Assembly (NCBI GenBank): GCA_023384415.1
Contig: JAHDWJ010000001.1
Location: 62,001 to 126,000 of the forward strand
Length of the DNA: 64,000 nucleotides
Reading direction: 5' to 3'
Source: Anaerolineae bacterium
GTDB taxonomy: Bacteria; Chloroflexota; Anaerolineae; Promineifilales; Promineifilaceae
The translations under genes were made by a program, and so were the position numbers. The first letter of the stretch is position 1. Every line of letters starts with the position of its first letter. This document shows positions 25,620-34,883 of this stretch, piece after piece. The notes under the pieces are model-generated. The model ran no database searches. It was not told the DNA's origin and saw only the letters and a list, made by a program, of their open reading frames with translations.

Positions 25620-25836
25620 CTTCTGGATCCTCAATCAATTCCATAATGTACCGGGATGCTCTTTCTGCGTGGGCAAGACGTGGTGAATAAATATAAGCAG
25701 GTTTGTTTTTATCTACCTCAGAGATCAGATCAGGGATCAAAATGTATACTTTTGTTTGTTAAGGTAGACGTATATCAGATGTGATACGGATTAGTCCCTC
25801 TGCTTCGACAACACCTTCTAATGCTAGTACACTCAT
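25600..25836 (-). pseudogene. Small antitoxin-like protein gene with internal TAA
   Basis: From ATG 25836 the frame reads MSVLALEGVVEAEGLIRITS DIRLP, then TAA at 25759-25761, then continues as QTKVYILIPDLISEVDKN and SPRLAHAERASRYIMELIED to TGA 25600. The pattern 'LPxxTKVYxxIP' and 'SPRLAH' is that of short proteins encoded just before retropepsin-like genes. One codon (probably GAA) became TAA. GGAGGTG precedes the ATG. The gap 25273-26021 otherwise holds only a heptamer repeat and an unassigned structured stretch at 25340-25430. Confidence 0.6.
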
Positions 25837-26021
25837 GCTGCACCTCCATTTACGGTATGAACCAGAAAAATTATAGCATGATTGTAGCCGCTTATAGCAG
25901 AAATGATTTTTCGCAGGCGATTGATCTTTGTTTGCGTCTCTATCTGGTTTAGAATTTAGAGGCGTTTCTATTGGCGATCAACCGTTAGCCGGCCTGTTTC
26001 ATCATTCTCAAGGGGGTTACT

Positions 26022-28301
26022 ATGAGCAGCCCTGTGTATGCTGATTTAGAAATTTATGTGATGCCGAAAACGGCGAAAGGTTACCCGGTGCAAATTCGTA
26101 ATGAGGGGCGGGAGTTTCCCAAAGGGTATCTTCCCGCGGAAATTGCCTCATGGCTGCGCAGCCAGAACCCGGAGCGGGATGGGGAACAGTTGTATCAGAT
26201 GCTCCTGGCCGATGGGGCGCTCCGGGATGCGTGGGTGGAGTCCCGCGGCCGCAGCGCTAACCGCCGCATCCGTATCCGCATAGATGAGGATGCCCCCGAA
26301 CTCCACCCCCTACCCTGGGAAATCATGCGTGAAAAGACCGCTGGAGTCATTACCAAAACCATCGCTGCTGACAGTCGGACGCCGTTTTCCCGTTATCTGG
26401 CTGGACCGTGGGAGCCGGGGCAGGCGGTTCGGGCGCGGCCGCTCAAAATTCTCGTCGCTGTTGCTGATCCCCAGGGGTTAGAGCGGTTCAACTTGCAGCC
26501 GGTAGATGCCCCCCTGGAACATACCATTATCCGGGATGCCCTGGCCGGCCTTGACCCCCAAACCTTACACATCCATTATTTGCCCCCACCCATCACCCTC
26601 AGCCGCATTGAAGCTGAACTGCAAAACGGGTATCACATCCTGCACCTGGTCGGACACGGTTTTTTTAATGAGAAGAAAGGGGCCGCTTTCTTTTATATGG
26701 CAGATAAGGATAACCAGGTGCAGCCAGTCACAGAAGAGAAGTTTGCGGAAATGATGGGGCGGCAGGTGCATATGCCCCAGTTGGTATTCCTGACAAGCTG
26801 CCAGACCGCCGTCCGCAGTCCGGCGGATGCGTTCCGGGGCTTTGCTCCTAAACTGGTGATGGCCGGTGTCCCGGCGGTGGTAGCCATGCAGGATTTGGTC
26901 GGCGTAGAAGCGGCCCAGGTGTTAGAAGGGGCGTTTTACCGGCGGCTGATAGCCCACGGGCGGGTAGACCTGGCCTGTAATGAGGCCCGCGCTCAGGTTC
27001 TCTCCGAAAATTTGCCCGCAGGCTGGAATGTGCCCGTATTGTTTAGCCGTCTGCCTGATGGGCGTTTGCTTTTGGTAGATGAACCAGGTGAATCCCCGAC
27101 CGCTGCTGTTGGTCAGGCCAGGGTGCAGAACGGGCAAATTCGGCTGGATTTGACCCCGGAGCAGGCAGCGCGAATCAACGAAATTCTGAACCTCTCCGCC
27201 GATGTGCCTCCCCAGACGACGGCTGGCACTGCGGCCCCGACAGCCGCCACGACGGAGCAGTTAGGGAATCAACTGGATATGGTGTTGCAAGCGGTGGACG
27301 CGGCCGCGACCTCTGACCCAGACACCCATACGGATTCCATTCGCCTGGGCAATCAGATTGTCTCCCGCAGCGAACTCCTGCTCCGCAAAGCTATTCTGCT
27401 CCTCACCAACGCAGATTTCACCTTCAACGAACATTTACAGAAGAAGATGTTGGTTTACCAGCAAGGCAATATAGATTGGGAGGCCCTCCCTCCCCTGCCC
27501 ACGCCAGACAGTTACAAAGGGCAAATTTGGCTGCGCGTTTACAAAGATATCCAACCCTGGGTAGAACACCAATTCGATGATCCTGATGATCTGGAGATAT
27601 TTACCCAAACGTTGGCCAACTTTATGCTGACCGATTACGATTTCACCACCACTCAGGCCCAGGTACATGAAGCGTATGATCTTTTGCTGACCGCCAATGA
27701 GTTAGAGCCAACCAATATACCGATCCTTTTACAAATGGCCCGTGCCCTGATTTGGATTAGCCCCAGCGATATAAGCGATGAAATCAAGATTCTGAACCAT
27801 GCGCTGCAGCTGCTGCATTCCCCCAGCAGCACCGATGAATGGTTCCATCGGGCGCAAGCTCTTCTCATGCTGGCTTCCAACCAACTCCCCCCAGACATCC
27901 AGCCACTGCAAATGGCGCGTGCTATCTTTGTCCAATTGAACGAACCAGATTGGGTGCAGGAATGTGATGCGTTATGGCAATCTGTTCCGCCAGCGCAGTT
28001 TACCTTTCAACCGGCTGGCGGCCGCTGGCGTGTGGACATTAATGATCAGGCCGGGAGTGTTATGGTGATTGATTTTCACGCCAACGGACAGTTTGAAGCG
28101 GTACAGAGTGGGGTCGGCTTTCAGCTTCAGGCGCATGGGTTCTGGGGATATGATCCGCAAAAGCAGCTGCTACAGTTCCAGGGGTATGTCAACCAGACCA
28201 ATCCGTTTACGCTGGCTATTACCCTGCAAGGGATGGAGGGGCAGCAGGTTGTCGGGCAGGGGTTTGATGGGTTGGCTTATCGGTTAACCCGCATGGCCTG
28301 A
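26022..28301 (+). CDS. CHAT-domain protease with C-terminal helical and beta domains
   Basis: A 759-residue protein. Residues about 75-345 are a CHAT (caspase-like) domain with the catalytic His in LHLVGHGFF (His212) and catalytic Cys in FLTSCQTAV (Cys260). After a low-complexity linker (about 385-425) comes a helical region (about 435-660), then a beta-rich domain of about 100 residues (FQPAGGRWRVDINDQAG to FDGLAYRLTRMA) resembling a small barrel. There is no signal peptide. CHAT proteases are often effectors in abortive defence or regulated self-cleavage systems. No partner gene with an adaptor or NTPase sits beside it. ATG 26022 follows AAGGGGG, a good ribosome-binding site. Confidence 0.85.
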   Translation: MSSPVYADLEIYVMPKTAKGYPVQIRNEGREFPKGYLPAEIASWLRSQNPERDGEQLYQMLLADGALRDAWVESRGRSANRRIRIRIDEDAPELHPLPWEIMREKTAGVITKTIAADSRTPFSRYLAGPWEPGQAVRARPLKILVAVADPQGLERFNLQPVDAPLEHTIIRDALAGLDPQTLHIHYLPPPITLSRIEAELQNGYHILHLVGHGFFNEKKGAAFFYMADKDNQVQPVTEEKFAEMMGRQVHMPQLVFLTSCQTAVRSPADAFRGFAPKLVMAGVPAVVAMQDLVGVEAAQVLEGAFYRRLIAHGRVDLACNEARAQVLSENLPAGWNVPVLFSRLPDGRLLLVDEPGESPTAAVGQARVQNGQIRLDLTPEQAARINEILNLSADVPPQTTAGTAAPTAATTEQLGNQLDMVLQAVDAAATSDPDTHTDSIRLGNQIVSRSELLLRKAILLLTNADFTFNEHLQKKMLVYQQGNIDWEALPPLPTPDSYKGQIWLRVYKDIQPWVEHQFDDPDDLEIFTQTLANFMLTDYDFTTTQAQVHEAYDLLLTANELEPTNIPILLQMARALIWISPSDISDEIKILNHALQLLHSPSSTDEWFHRAQALLMLASNQLPPDIQPLQMARAIFVQLNEPDWVQECDALWQSVPPAQFTFQPAGGRWRVDINDQAGSVMVIDFHANGQFEAVQSGVGFQLQAHGFWGYDPQKQLLQFQGYVNQTNPFTLAITLQGMEGQQVVGQGFDGLAYRLTRMA

Positions 28302-28471
28302 ACACGCCCTATTCATCATTCATCCTTCCTAATTCATAATTCCCCTTACTCCTGTTATAATGTTGACAGACGGGGCGCGGCCGCGTTGCTACAATCAATG
28401 GATGTGTTGGCCCTTGCCCTGGTCAGCAAGAAGCCCCAAGATGCTCAAGCAGCTTGTCGAAGGAGATACTT

Positions 28472-29446
28472 ATGGAATTAAAAGAGATGTTACGCCTCTC
28501 TAGCCGTACCTTTGCTATTGGCATTGAGCGTTTACCCAAAGATTTAAGCCATGCCCTCACGGTGGCTTATCTTCTCTTGCGCGTCTCAGATTATTTGGAA
28601 GACAATGCTGAAATGCCTCCCCAGCAAAAGGTTCGTCTGCTCTACCTGTGGGATAAAGCCTTAGGGGAAGAGATTCCGGTGGCCGATCTGATGAGCGAAA
28701 TGAGTTACCCCCCCCAGGAGACGGCTGATTCGGTCGTGGCCGGCCATGCGGATTATTTATTAACTGAGCTGGCAGCTCTACCCGAAGGGATGCGCCAACC
28801 CATCCTCAAACATGTGCGTGACTCCACCATTGGCATGGCCCGCTGGGTGGCACGCGGCCCCCTGGTCAACAATGAAGCGGATATGGATGATTATATGCAC
28901 GAGGTGGCCGGCCGCGTCGGCTATCTTGTCACGGAGCTATTTGCCTGGTACTCCTACACCATTCGCCAGCATCTGGATTACCTGATTCCCCTGGCGCGGG
29001 AGTTTGGCCTGGCTCTACAAACAGTCAACGTCATTCGCGGGCTGCGGGATGATTATGAGCGGGGTTGGATTTTTGTGCCGGAGAGCTTTTGTGCTGAGGT
29101 CAACCTGTCTCGGGAACAGTTATTCGACCCGGCCAATGAGCGAGAGGCGATGATTGTCGTAGATATGCTGATCCAAAAGGCAGAACGGCACCTGGAAGCG
29201 GCCAAAACCTACCTGAAATCACTCCCCCCCTGGCAGCATTCCATCCGCCTGGCCTGCATGTTCCCTTTGCTCTTTGCCGTGCGTACCCTGGCCATCTGCC
29301 GCCACAGCCAAAGCGTTTTGTATAGTGAAGCCAAAATGCAGCGGGAAGAGGTTAAGAAAATTGTCCGTGATTCTACCTTGTGGGGGTGGTCAAATTGGTG
29401 GGTAGATTATTACTGCCGCAAGCTGAATATTGTGCTGCGGCCGTGA
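28472..29446 (+). CDS. Squalene/phytoene synthase family protein
   Basis: A 324-residue head-to-head prenyl synthase. The two Asp-rich motifs that bind Mg-diphosphate are SDYLEDN near residue 43 and RGLRDDYERGWIFVPE near residue 197. TVNVIRGLRDDYERG is closer to squalene-synthase-like than to plant-type phytoene synthases, but I cannot decide the product. It would join two C15 or C20 diphosphates at the membrane surface. No hopanoid or carotenoid genes are next to it. ATG 28472 is 6 bp after AAGGAG (28460-28465); a TTG at 28454 is less likely. A TATAAT at 28356 may be its -10 box. Confidence 0.88.
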   Translation: MELKEMLRLSSRTFAIGIERLPKDLSHALTVAYLLLRVSDYLEDNAEMPPQQKVRLLYLWDKALGEEIPVADLMSEMSYPPQETADSVVAGHADYLLTELAALPEGMRQPILKHVRDSTIGMARWVARGPLVNNEADMDDYMHEVAGRVGYLVTELFAWYSYTIRQHLDYLIPLAREFGLALQTVNVIRGLRDDYERGWIFVPESFCAEVNLSREQLFDPANEREAMIVVDMLIQKAERHLEAAKTYLKSLPPWQHSIRLACMFPLLFAVRTLAICRHSQSVLYSEAKMQREEVKKIVRDSTLWGWSNWWVDYYCRKLNIVLRP

Positions 29447-29465
29447 CAATCACCTATCTCTATTC

Positions 29466-29708
29466 TCAGATGTCAGGCCAGGGGGCATGGGGGCGGTCTC
29501 GTTTGAGGATGGGGACGAGGTGGGGGATGCGGCCGCGACGCGACAAATATTGAACCAACGACTCCACTTTATAGGTCAACGTCAAGCTTGTCGCGGCCGC
29601 GTCAACCTGACCACCCATTCATGCCCATCCATCACCCACGTCGGTTCATGACCCGTCGCTTCCCGCACCCTGGGCAATCCGTTGTTGTAATTCGGGCCAA
29701 TTCATCAT
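29466..29708 (-). pseudogene. Frameshifted small gene of unknown function
   Basis: The 290-bp gap holds a decayed gene read in three frames. It starts MMNWPELQQRIAQGAG, shifts to ATGHEPTWVMDGHEWVVRLT and again to SLTLTYKVESLVQYLSRRGR then IPHLVPILKRDRPHAPWPDI before TGA 29466. Joined, the pieces read as one protein of about 80 residues; I do not recognise the family. The second shift lies at a GCGGCCGC (29593). An intact 50-codon frame from ATG (MGGQVDAAATSL) covers the last part, so a short product is possible. Confidence 0.4.
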
Positions 29709-29737
29709 GCACCACCTATCAGGACAAATTGTATCCC

Positions 29738-31984
29738 CTACCGTTTCAACCGCCAGTCTAACGCCGTGTATCGCTCCGATACCTTGTTATTCTTCACCGC
29801 AATCTGAATCGCCCGGCGTGTACCGACCAGAATGACCAACTTTTTGGCCCGTGTGACCGCCGTATAAAGCAAATTCCGCTGGAGCATCATATAATGCTGC
29901 GTGGTCATAGGGATAACCACACAAGGATATTCTGATCCCTGGCTTTTGTGGACCGAAATGGCAAACGCATGAATCAGATCATCCGCCTCTAAGAAATCAT
30001 ACACTACGGGTGCGCCGTCAATGTTCACGGTGATAGTCTGCTGAATCAAATCAATGGCGGTGATACGACCAATATCTCCGTTGTAGACATTTTTGTCATA
30101 ATTATTGGTCGTCTGCATCACCTTATCCCCAACCCGGAGCAGCCGGCCACCCACTTTTTTCTCCATCTTCTTCCCAGGGGGGTTTAGGGCCTCTTGCAAG
30201 AGATGGTTGAGATTAGAAACCCCCATAGCCCCGTTATACATGGGGCTGAGGACCTGCACCTCATCAATCGGGTGCAGGCCAAACTTCTGAGGCAGGCGAT
30301 TTTTAACCACATCTACCAGGAGCGCGGCCGCTTCCTCTGGCACATCCTTCACAAAAACAAAAAAATCAGTCCCATCTGGGCGAGTCTCCGGGTACTCCCC
30401 CTGGTTAATCCGATGGGCATTACGCACAATCAAACTCGTCTGCGCCTGGCGGAAAATTGTCTCCAACCGCACCACCGGAGCCACCTCAGAGGCGATTAAA
30501 TCCCGCAGCACATCCCCCGCCCCCACCGAAGGCAGTTGGTCAATATCCCCGACCAGCAGCAGATGGGTATCTAAGCCAACTGCTTTGAGCAAGTTGTTCG
30601 CCAGCACCAGATCCAGCATGGACGTTTCATCCACCACCACCATATCCACATCCAGCGGGTTTTCTTCATTGCGGGCAAACCCTTCACCCGGTTTAAACTC
30701 TAACAAGCGGTGAATCGTCTTGGCTTCCCGGCCAGTGGCTTCACTGAGCCGTTTGGCGGCCCGGCCGGTGGGTGAGGCGAGGGCGTAATTGTTGCGGCCG
30801 CGGTCCAACAAATCCAACAAAGTCCGCAGCGTCGTCGTTTTCCCCGTGCCTGGCCCCCCGGTCAGGATAGCCACCTTGTTCAGAATCGCCACCCGTACTG
30901 CCTGCTGCTGCTGTGGGGCTAACTCAATACCCGCCGTCTGTTTCAACTGGCTAAATAAGTTATTCCCTTGTTTAAGCTGTTGGCGCAGCCCGGCCAGGCG
31001 GCTGGTTGGGTGGGCGATGAGCCGCTGAACCCGATTCGTCACCCCTACCTCTGAGTAATACATCGGCGTCAGATAAACCGCCTCCTCCTCTTTAATAACT
31101 GCCCCGGACTGTTCCGTTTCTGGGATGTTATAAACGATCTTCTCCCGCTTGATTAACGCCTCACCTTCCAACTGGTTGATCACCTGGGTAATACTTTCGG
31201 CTGGCAGGGTCAGGATTTCAGCCGCTTCTGGCTCCAGTTCCGCCTGGGGCATATACACATGCCCCTCTTCCGCCATTCGGTTGAGGGTATAAGCAATCCC
31301 GGCCTCGATGCGGGCCGGGTCATCATGGGCCAACCCCAACGCCTGGGCAATTTTATCGGCTGTCTTGAAGCCGATCCCATGAATATCCTTTACCAACTGG
31401 TACGGCTTCGTCTGCACGATTTGTAGAGAATCATCTTTATATTGCTTATAAATTTTGATGGCCAGATTCGTCGAGATGCCGTGTGATTGCAGGAAGAGCA
31501 TCACATTTTTAATCGCCTTCTGCTCATCCCACGATTTGAGGATACTGTCAGCCCGCATTTTGCCGATGCCGATGACGTTATGCAGCCGTTCTGGCTGTCC
31601 TTCGATGACATCCAGGGTGTCATTGCCAAAATGGTTGACAATGCGTTCAGCCATTTTAGGCCCCACGCCACGAATGAGGCCAGAACCGAGGTACCGTTTG
31701 ATTCCTTCGATAGTAGCGGGCAGGGATTGTTCACAGAATTCGGCCTGGAACTGGCGGCCATGTTTGGGGTGTGTGCCCCATTTGCCGGACAGCTTAAGCC
31801 ATTCGCCGGGGTTGAGTTCGGGCAGGTTGCCAATAACGGTGATCAGTTCCTCGCGGCCGTAACGAAATGGGAGCAGTCCTTTATCATCGGGGCGCAGGCG
31901 CAGAACGGTATAGCCGTTTTCAGGGTTGTAGTAGGTGATACGCTCCACAGAGCCGCTGATGCTGTCATTATTAAAACCGGTCAT
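29738..31984 (-). CDS. recD2: RecD2-type SF1 DNA helicase
   Basis: A 748-residue helicase of the RecD2 type. The N-terminal OB and helix-hairpin-helix region (IRGVGPKMAERIVNHFG, NVIGIGKMRA, DIHGIGFKTADKIAQ) precedes motor 1A with Walker A AILTGGPGTGKTTT near residue 376, motif II VVVDETSMLD, then 2B and a UvrD-C-like end with VHKSQGSEYPCVVIP. RecD2 is a 5'-3' helicase acting alone, in organisms without recBC. It stands alone. Length and all helicase motifs are normal. Confidence 0.95.
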   Translation of the reverse strand: MTGFNNDSISGSVERITYYNPENGYTVLRLRPDDKGLLPFRYGREELITVIGNLPELNPGEWLKLSGKWGTHPKHGRQFQAEFCEQSLPATIEGIKRYLGSGLIRGVGPKMAERIVNHFGNDTLDVIEGQPERLHNVIGIGKMRADSILKSWDEQKAIKNVMLFLQSHGISTNLAIKIYKQYKDDSLQIVQTKPYQLVKDIHGIGFKTADKIAQALGLAHDDPARIEAGIAYTLNRMAEEGHVYMPQAELEPEAAEILTLPAESITQVINQLEGEALIKREKIVYNIPETEQSGAVIKEEEAVYLTPMYYSEVGVTNRVQRLIAHPTSRLAGLRQQLKQGNNLFSQLKQTAGIELAPQQQQAVRVAILNKVAILTGGPGTGKTTTLRTLLDLLDRGRNNYALASPTGRAAKRLSEATGREAKTIHRLLEFKPGEGFARNEENPLDVDMVVVDETSMLDLVLANNLLKAVGLDTHLLLVGDIDQLPSVGAGDVLRDLIASEVAPVVRLETIFRQAQTSLIVRNAHRINQGEYPETRPDGTDFFVFVKDVPEEAAALLVDVVKNRLPQKFGLHPIDEVQVLSPMYNGAMGVSNLNHLLQEALNPPGKKMEKKVGGRLLRVGDKVMQTTNNYDKNVYNGDIGRITAIDLIQQTITVNIDGAPVVYDFLEADDLIHAFAISVHKSQGSEYPCVVIPMTTQHYMMLQRNLLYTAVTRAKKLVILVGTRRAIQIAVKNNKVSERYTALDWRLKR

Positions 31985-32044
31985 GGGCGCATTTTATCCC
32001 AATGGACACGGATTTGCCGAAGTTATAAAGGGATTTGCAGGCAA

Positions 32045-32074
32045 CAAAAAACCGGTTCGGGTGAACCGGTTCTT
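32045..32074 (-). terminator. Intrinsic terminator of the second cold-shock gene
   Basis: On the minus strand GAACCGGTTC, ACCC, GAACCGGTT is followed by TTTTTTG. It lies about 40 bp after the cold-shock stop. The stem also has a weaker T-run on the plus side. Confidence 0.85.
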
Positions 32075-32112
32075 TTATGTGTCAAAATGAGGTTAGTTTG
32101 ATGAGGAATGAT

Positions 32113-32337
32113 TTAGCCAAACAGTCCACGTTTTGGTTTTACCTGTTGAGCCTGGGGGCCTTTGCCTTTATCTACCTCTTGAAATTCGACCTGATCGCCT
32201 TCATATAGATTGCGATAACCGTCGCCATCAATGGCGGAATAATGGACAAAAACTTCACCCGTACCATCTTCGGGTTCAATAAACCCATACCCTTTCATAC
32301 GGCTAAACCATTTAACAATACCACGTTTCTGAGACAC
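32113..32337 (-). CDS. Cold-shock protein (second copy)
   Basis: A 74-residue cold-shock domain protein, a close paralogue of the one at 21.6 kb: [12 protein letters not shown] and VFVHYSAI carry the RNA-binding aromatics. GTG 32337 follows GGAGG by 7-8 bp. Both genes are monocistronic, each with its own terminator, and share a motif upstream (TGTATTGGTA followed by GTTA), which suggests common control. Function: RNA chaperone. Confidence 0.93.
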   Translation of the reverse strand: MSQKRGIVKWFSRMKGYGFIEPEDGTGEVFVHYSAIDGDGYRNLYEGDQVEFQEVDKGKGPQAQQVKPKRGLFG

Positions 32338-32662
32338 GATGTTACCTCCACGACAAGTACAAGTTACCGATACGAAAAAGAGAAGCTCGTCTGCGGCCGC
32401 AGGGTTGTGAGCTAACTACCAATACACAATACCAATACATCAACTAATATTGAAAATTTAGCATGAAGCCAGGGGGCAAGTCAATTGCTCCAGAGGAGAT
32501 TATACGGGACTTTCACAGAGGGGAAATTGGGGGGAATGGGGGAAACTTTGGGGGCAGTTTTTTCTCTACGACTTTGCGTCTCGGCGCGACTTTTTTCAGA
32601 GGCGGCGAACCAGGCCCAAAATCAGGGTTATTTGCGGCCGCCCTTCTCCCGGCTATGCTGGT
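32338..32662. other. 325-bp gap without a gene
   Basis: Holds the leader of the second cold-shock gene (TGTATTGGTA motif, repeated, at 32415-32440 on the minus strand), one GCGGCCGC at 32393, another at 32634, and a fragment of the CTCTGCG/TTGCGTCT repeat family at 32567-32592. No frame here looks coding. Confidence 0.6.
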
Positions 32663-33478
32663 TTACCGGTTTTGTACAAAGGTAAAGAAGAGGAGATTTT
32701 GCTGGCAACTGGCGGCGGTGTTCACCCGGTACACCTGAGAGACAGGCGTCCCATTGACTGACTCTAGCTGTATATTGTAGCTCCGCACAATGGGTTGATC
32801 ATAGACAAACTGTTCCCAGCCAGAGGGTCCATAAGCCGGGGCCCCGCCTACATTTACACGAGCATCAATGCCGCTGTCCCATACATGAACCACATATTGG
32901 TTCGGCGCAACCGGGTTGCCGGCCACATTTAACACCTCGCCGGCAATGCCTAACCAGTTACAGCCAGCATTATTGGCGTAATTTTGTAAATATTGGGGGC
33001 TGCGTTCATCTTTGGTAAATAGGAAGGGGGAGGGAGTATTACTAGGAGTGGGGGTTGGCCCTTCTGTTGGGGTAGAAGTGGGGGTGTTGGTATGGGTGGG
33101 GGTGGGGGTGCGGGTGGGCAGGATTGAGGTTTCCGTGGGGATGGCTGTAGGGCGACGGGTATTGGTTGGCTGTAACACGGGACCAGATGAATCAAGAGAT
33201 TCAATGATGGGAGTCCAGGTGGGTAGAATGACGCCACCGGGTAGGGTGGGTACCTCGGTAGGCAGTTCAGCCAGTTGGATGACGGTGGGAATGGGCTGAG
33301 GGGTTGCGGTTGGTCCACTAACCATCAGGCGCACGGAATCTGGAATCAGACCGGGGACGGTGACGACCAGGATAATGCCCAGGGCCAGCAGCAGGGCGAT
33401 CCCCAAGACAAAAATGGTAAGCACATTGAAGATGTTGATGCCACAACCTGATCGTGAGGAGCGATTTTTTCGGGACAT
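32663..33478 (-). CDS. Membrane-anchored protein with Pro/Thr-rich stalk
   Basis: A 271-residue protein: cytoplasmic basic N-terminus, one membrane helix (about 17-42), a Thr/Pro-rich stalk to about residue 150 (runs like TPTPTHTNTPTSTPTEGPTP), and a C-terminal globular domain with two Cys (CNWLGIAGEVLN and ASCQQN) and WDSGIDARVNVGGAPAYGPS. The stalk is typical of Chloroflexota surface proteins. The domain is a small beta sandwich; I cannot name it. The gene lies directly after the SurA-like lipoprotein gene and may be co-transcribed with it. Confidence 0.75.
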   Translation of the reverse strand: MSRKNRSSRSGCGINIFNVLTIFVLGIALLLALGIILVVTVPGLIPDSVRLMVSGPTATPQPIPTVIQLAELPTEVPTLPGGVILPTWTPIIESLDSSGPVLQPTNTRRPTAIPTETSILPTRTPTPTHTNTPTSTPTEGPTPTPSNTPSPFLFTKDERSPQYLQNYANNAGCNWLGIAGEVLNVAGNPVAPNQYVVHVWDSGIDARVNVGGAPAYGPSGWEQFVYDQPIVRSYNIQLESVNGTPVSQVYRVNTAASCQQNLLFFTFVQNR

Positions 33479-33516
33479 GGGTAGCCTTTCAGATAGTTGT
33501 TATAACAGAGCGGCCA

Positions 33517-34551
33517 TTAAGGCAGCAGAATTACGATGTCGGCTTGTTCGCGCTGCTGCTGTAACCAACCAGTAAAGGTTTGATCAAGTAGTTGATTGCG
33601 TTGATTGCTGTCCAGCGGCCGCGCCTCATCACGGTCTATCAGTTGTACCAGATAGTAACTGGTCTGCCCATTGGCATTGGTGAGGGTGAGGATTTCGCTG
33701 AACGCCCCTTCTTCCAGAGCAAAAGCTACTTCTTCTATTTCAGGAATGAGCAAAGTACCGCGAGGGAAATAATCTAAATCACCCCCATTGGGTGCGGTTG
33801 CCGTGTCCAGAGAATGAAGCTGAGCCAGGGTAAAGAAATCACCCCCATTACGGAGTTGGGCCAAAATATTTTGGGCCAGGGCCAGATCGTTGACATGGAT
33901 ATACCGTGCCCGCACCTGTTCCGCCGTGTATGGTACGTTGGCCGTGATTTGCTCGGCGACCGCTCCGGCTAATAGCTCCTGGTATACCCATTCTTGAAAG
34001 GATTCGGCGGTAAACCCATTGGCGGTTAGCCAGTCGGTGAAGCCAGTAGGGCCGCCGTTCTCGTTGGCCAGGGTTTGGGCTTCAGCAATGCGTTGGGCCA
34101 CTGTTTCGGGGCTGATGGTAATGTTGAGGGACGCGGCCGCAAGCTCAATTAAGGTGCGATTAAGCAAAATATCCAGAACGATGGGCCGGTAGGGGGCTGA
34201 ATCTTCCCCAGGGGGAGTAAAGCGAGCCAATTCCTCATTAAAAGTGGAGAGCAAAATGGGCTGACCGTTGACAGTGGCGGCCAGAGGGGCTGGGGTAGGC
34301 GTTGGGGGAGCTGGGGTGGGTGGCTCGTTGATAATGGTTTCTGTGGTTTCCCCCGCCGGGATTGCCAGAGTGACGACAAGGGTGGGGGGTGCGGCCGCGT
34401 CACTGCTGCCGGTTATTACACTTTCCGAAGTAGGTGTGCCTTCATTGCGGCAGGCCACCAGCAGAAGCAAGAGTACCCCCGCCAGAACACTGCGTCTGAT
34501 GGCACGGAAAAAATAGTGTTGCCTCAGGAAAACAATCTGTTTGCGTGACAT
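33517..34551 (-). CDS. PrsA/SurA-like foldase lipoprotein
   Basis: A 344-residue lipoprotein. The signal peptide ends in the lipobox LLVAC near residue 34; a Pro/Thr linker follows. VNGQPILLSTFNEELARF to about residue 215 is the SurA N-terminal-like helical domain, and YIHVNDLALAQNILAQLRNG to the end is a parvulin-type prolyl isomerase domain with GGDLDYFPRGTLLIPEIEEV. It folds secreted proteins outside the cytoplasmic membrane. Neighbouring 32663-33478 is also exported, perhaps a client. ATG 34551 gives 15 residues before the hydrophobic core. Confidence 0.88.
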   Translation of the reverse strand: MSRKQIVFLRQHYFFRAIRRSVLAGVLLLLLVACRNEGTPTSESVITGSSDAAAPPTLVVTLAIPAGETTETIINEPPTPAPPTPTPAPLAATVNGQPILLSTFNEELARFTPPGEDSAPYRPIVLDILLNRTLIELAAASLNITISPETVAQRIAEAQTLANENGGPTGFTDWLTANGFTAESFQEWVYQELLAGAVAEQITANVPYTAEQVRARYIHVNDLALAQNILAQLRNGGDFFTLAQLHSLDTATAPNGGDLDYFPRGTLLIPEIEEVAFALEEGAFSEILTLTNANGQTSYYLVQLIDRDEARPLDSNQRNQLLDQTFTGWLQQQREQADIVILLP

Positions 34552-34668
34552 AAAGTAGAAAGATTATAACCCCTACCCCCGGCAAGGCAAAAGGGCACAT
34601 AACCGAAGAGATCTCATCCACATATCTTCGGTCTTCCGTCCTACGTTCGCTCTCTTTTTTCACCTCTG

Positions 34669-34863
34669 CTATGAGAGAACGGTGAGAAAGAAAATAGCTC
34701 CAACGACAACAACAATGAGCACACAACCAATTTGTACCGCTGTCTTGGTCAGCTTAAACAGAACTCGCACCGCTGCCAGAGCGATTAACAACAGTACACC
34801 GACCACGACAAGACGCACAAATTCTGCGTTGGTTAAACCAATCAAATCGGTTATCGCTTCCAT
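34669..34863 (-). CDS. Small membrane protein
   Basis: A 64-residue protein with two predicted helices, VRLVVVGVLLLIALAAVRVL and VQIGCVLIVVVVGAIFFLTV. ATG 34863 is preceded by GGAGGTTT on the coding strand. I do not recognise a family. It is compact and well formed, so probably real. A hairpin (ACCGAAGA...TCTTCGGT) lies at 34601-34634 downstream. Confidence 0.6.
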   Translation of the reverse strand: MEAITDLIGLTNAEFVRLVVVGVLLLIALAAVRVLFKLTKTAVQIGCVLIVVVVGAIFFLTVLS

Positions 34864-34883
34864 GCTAAACCTCCGTAATGGGG

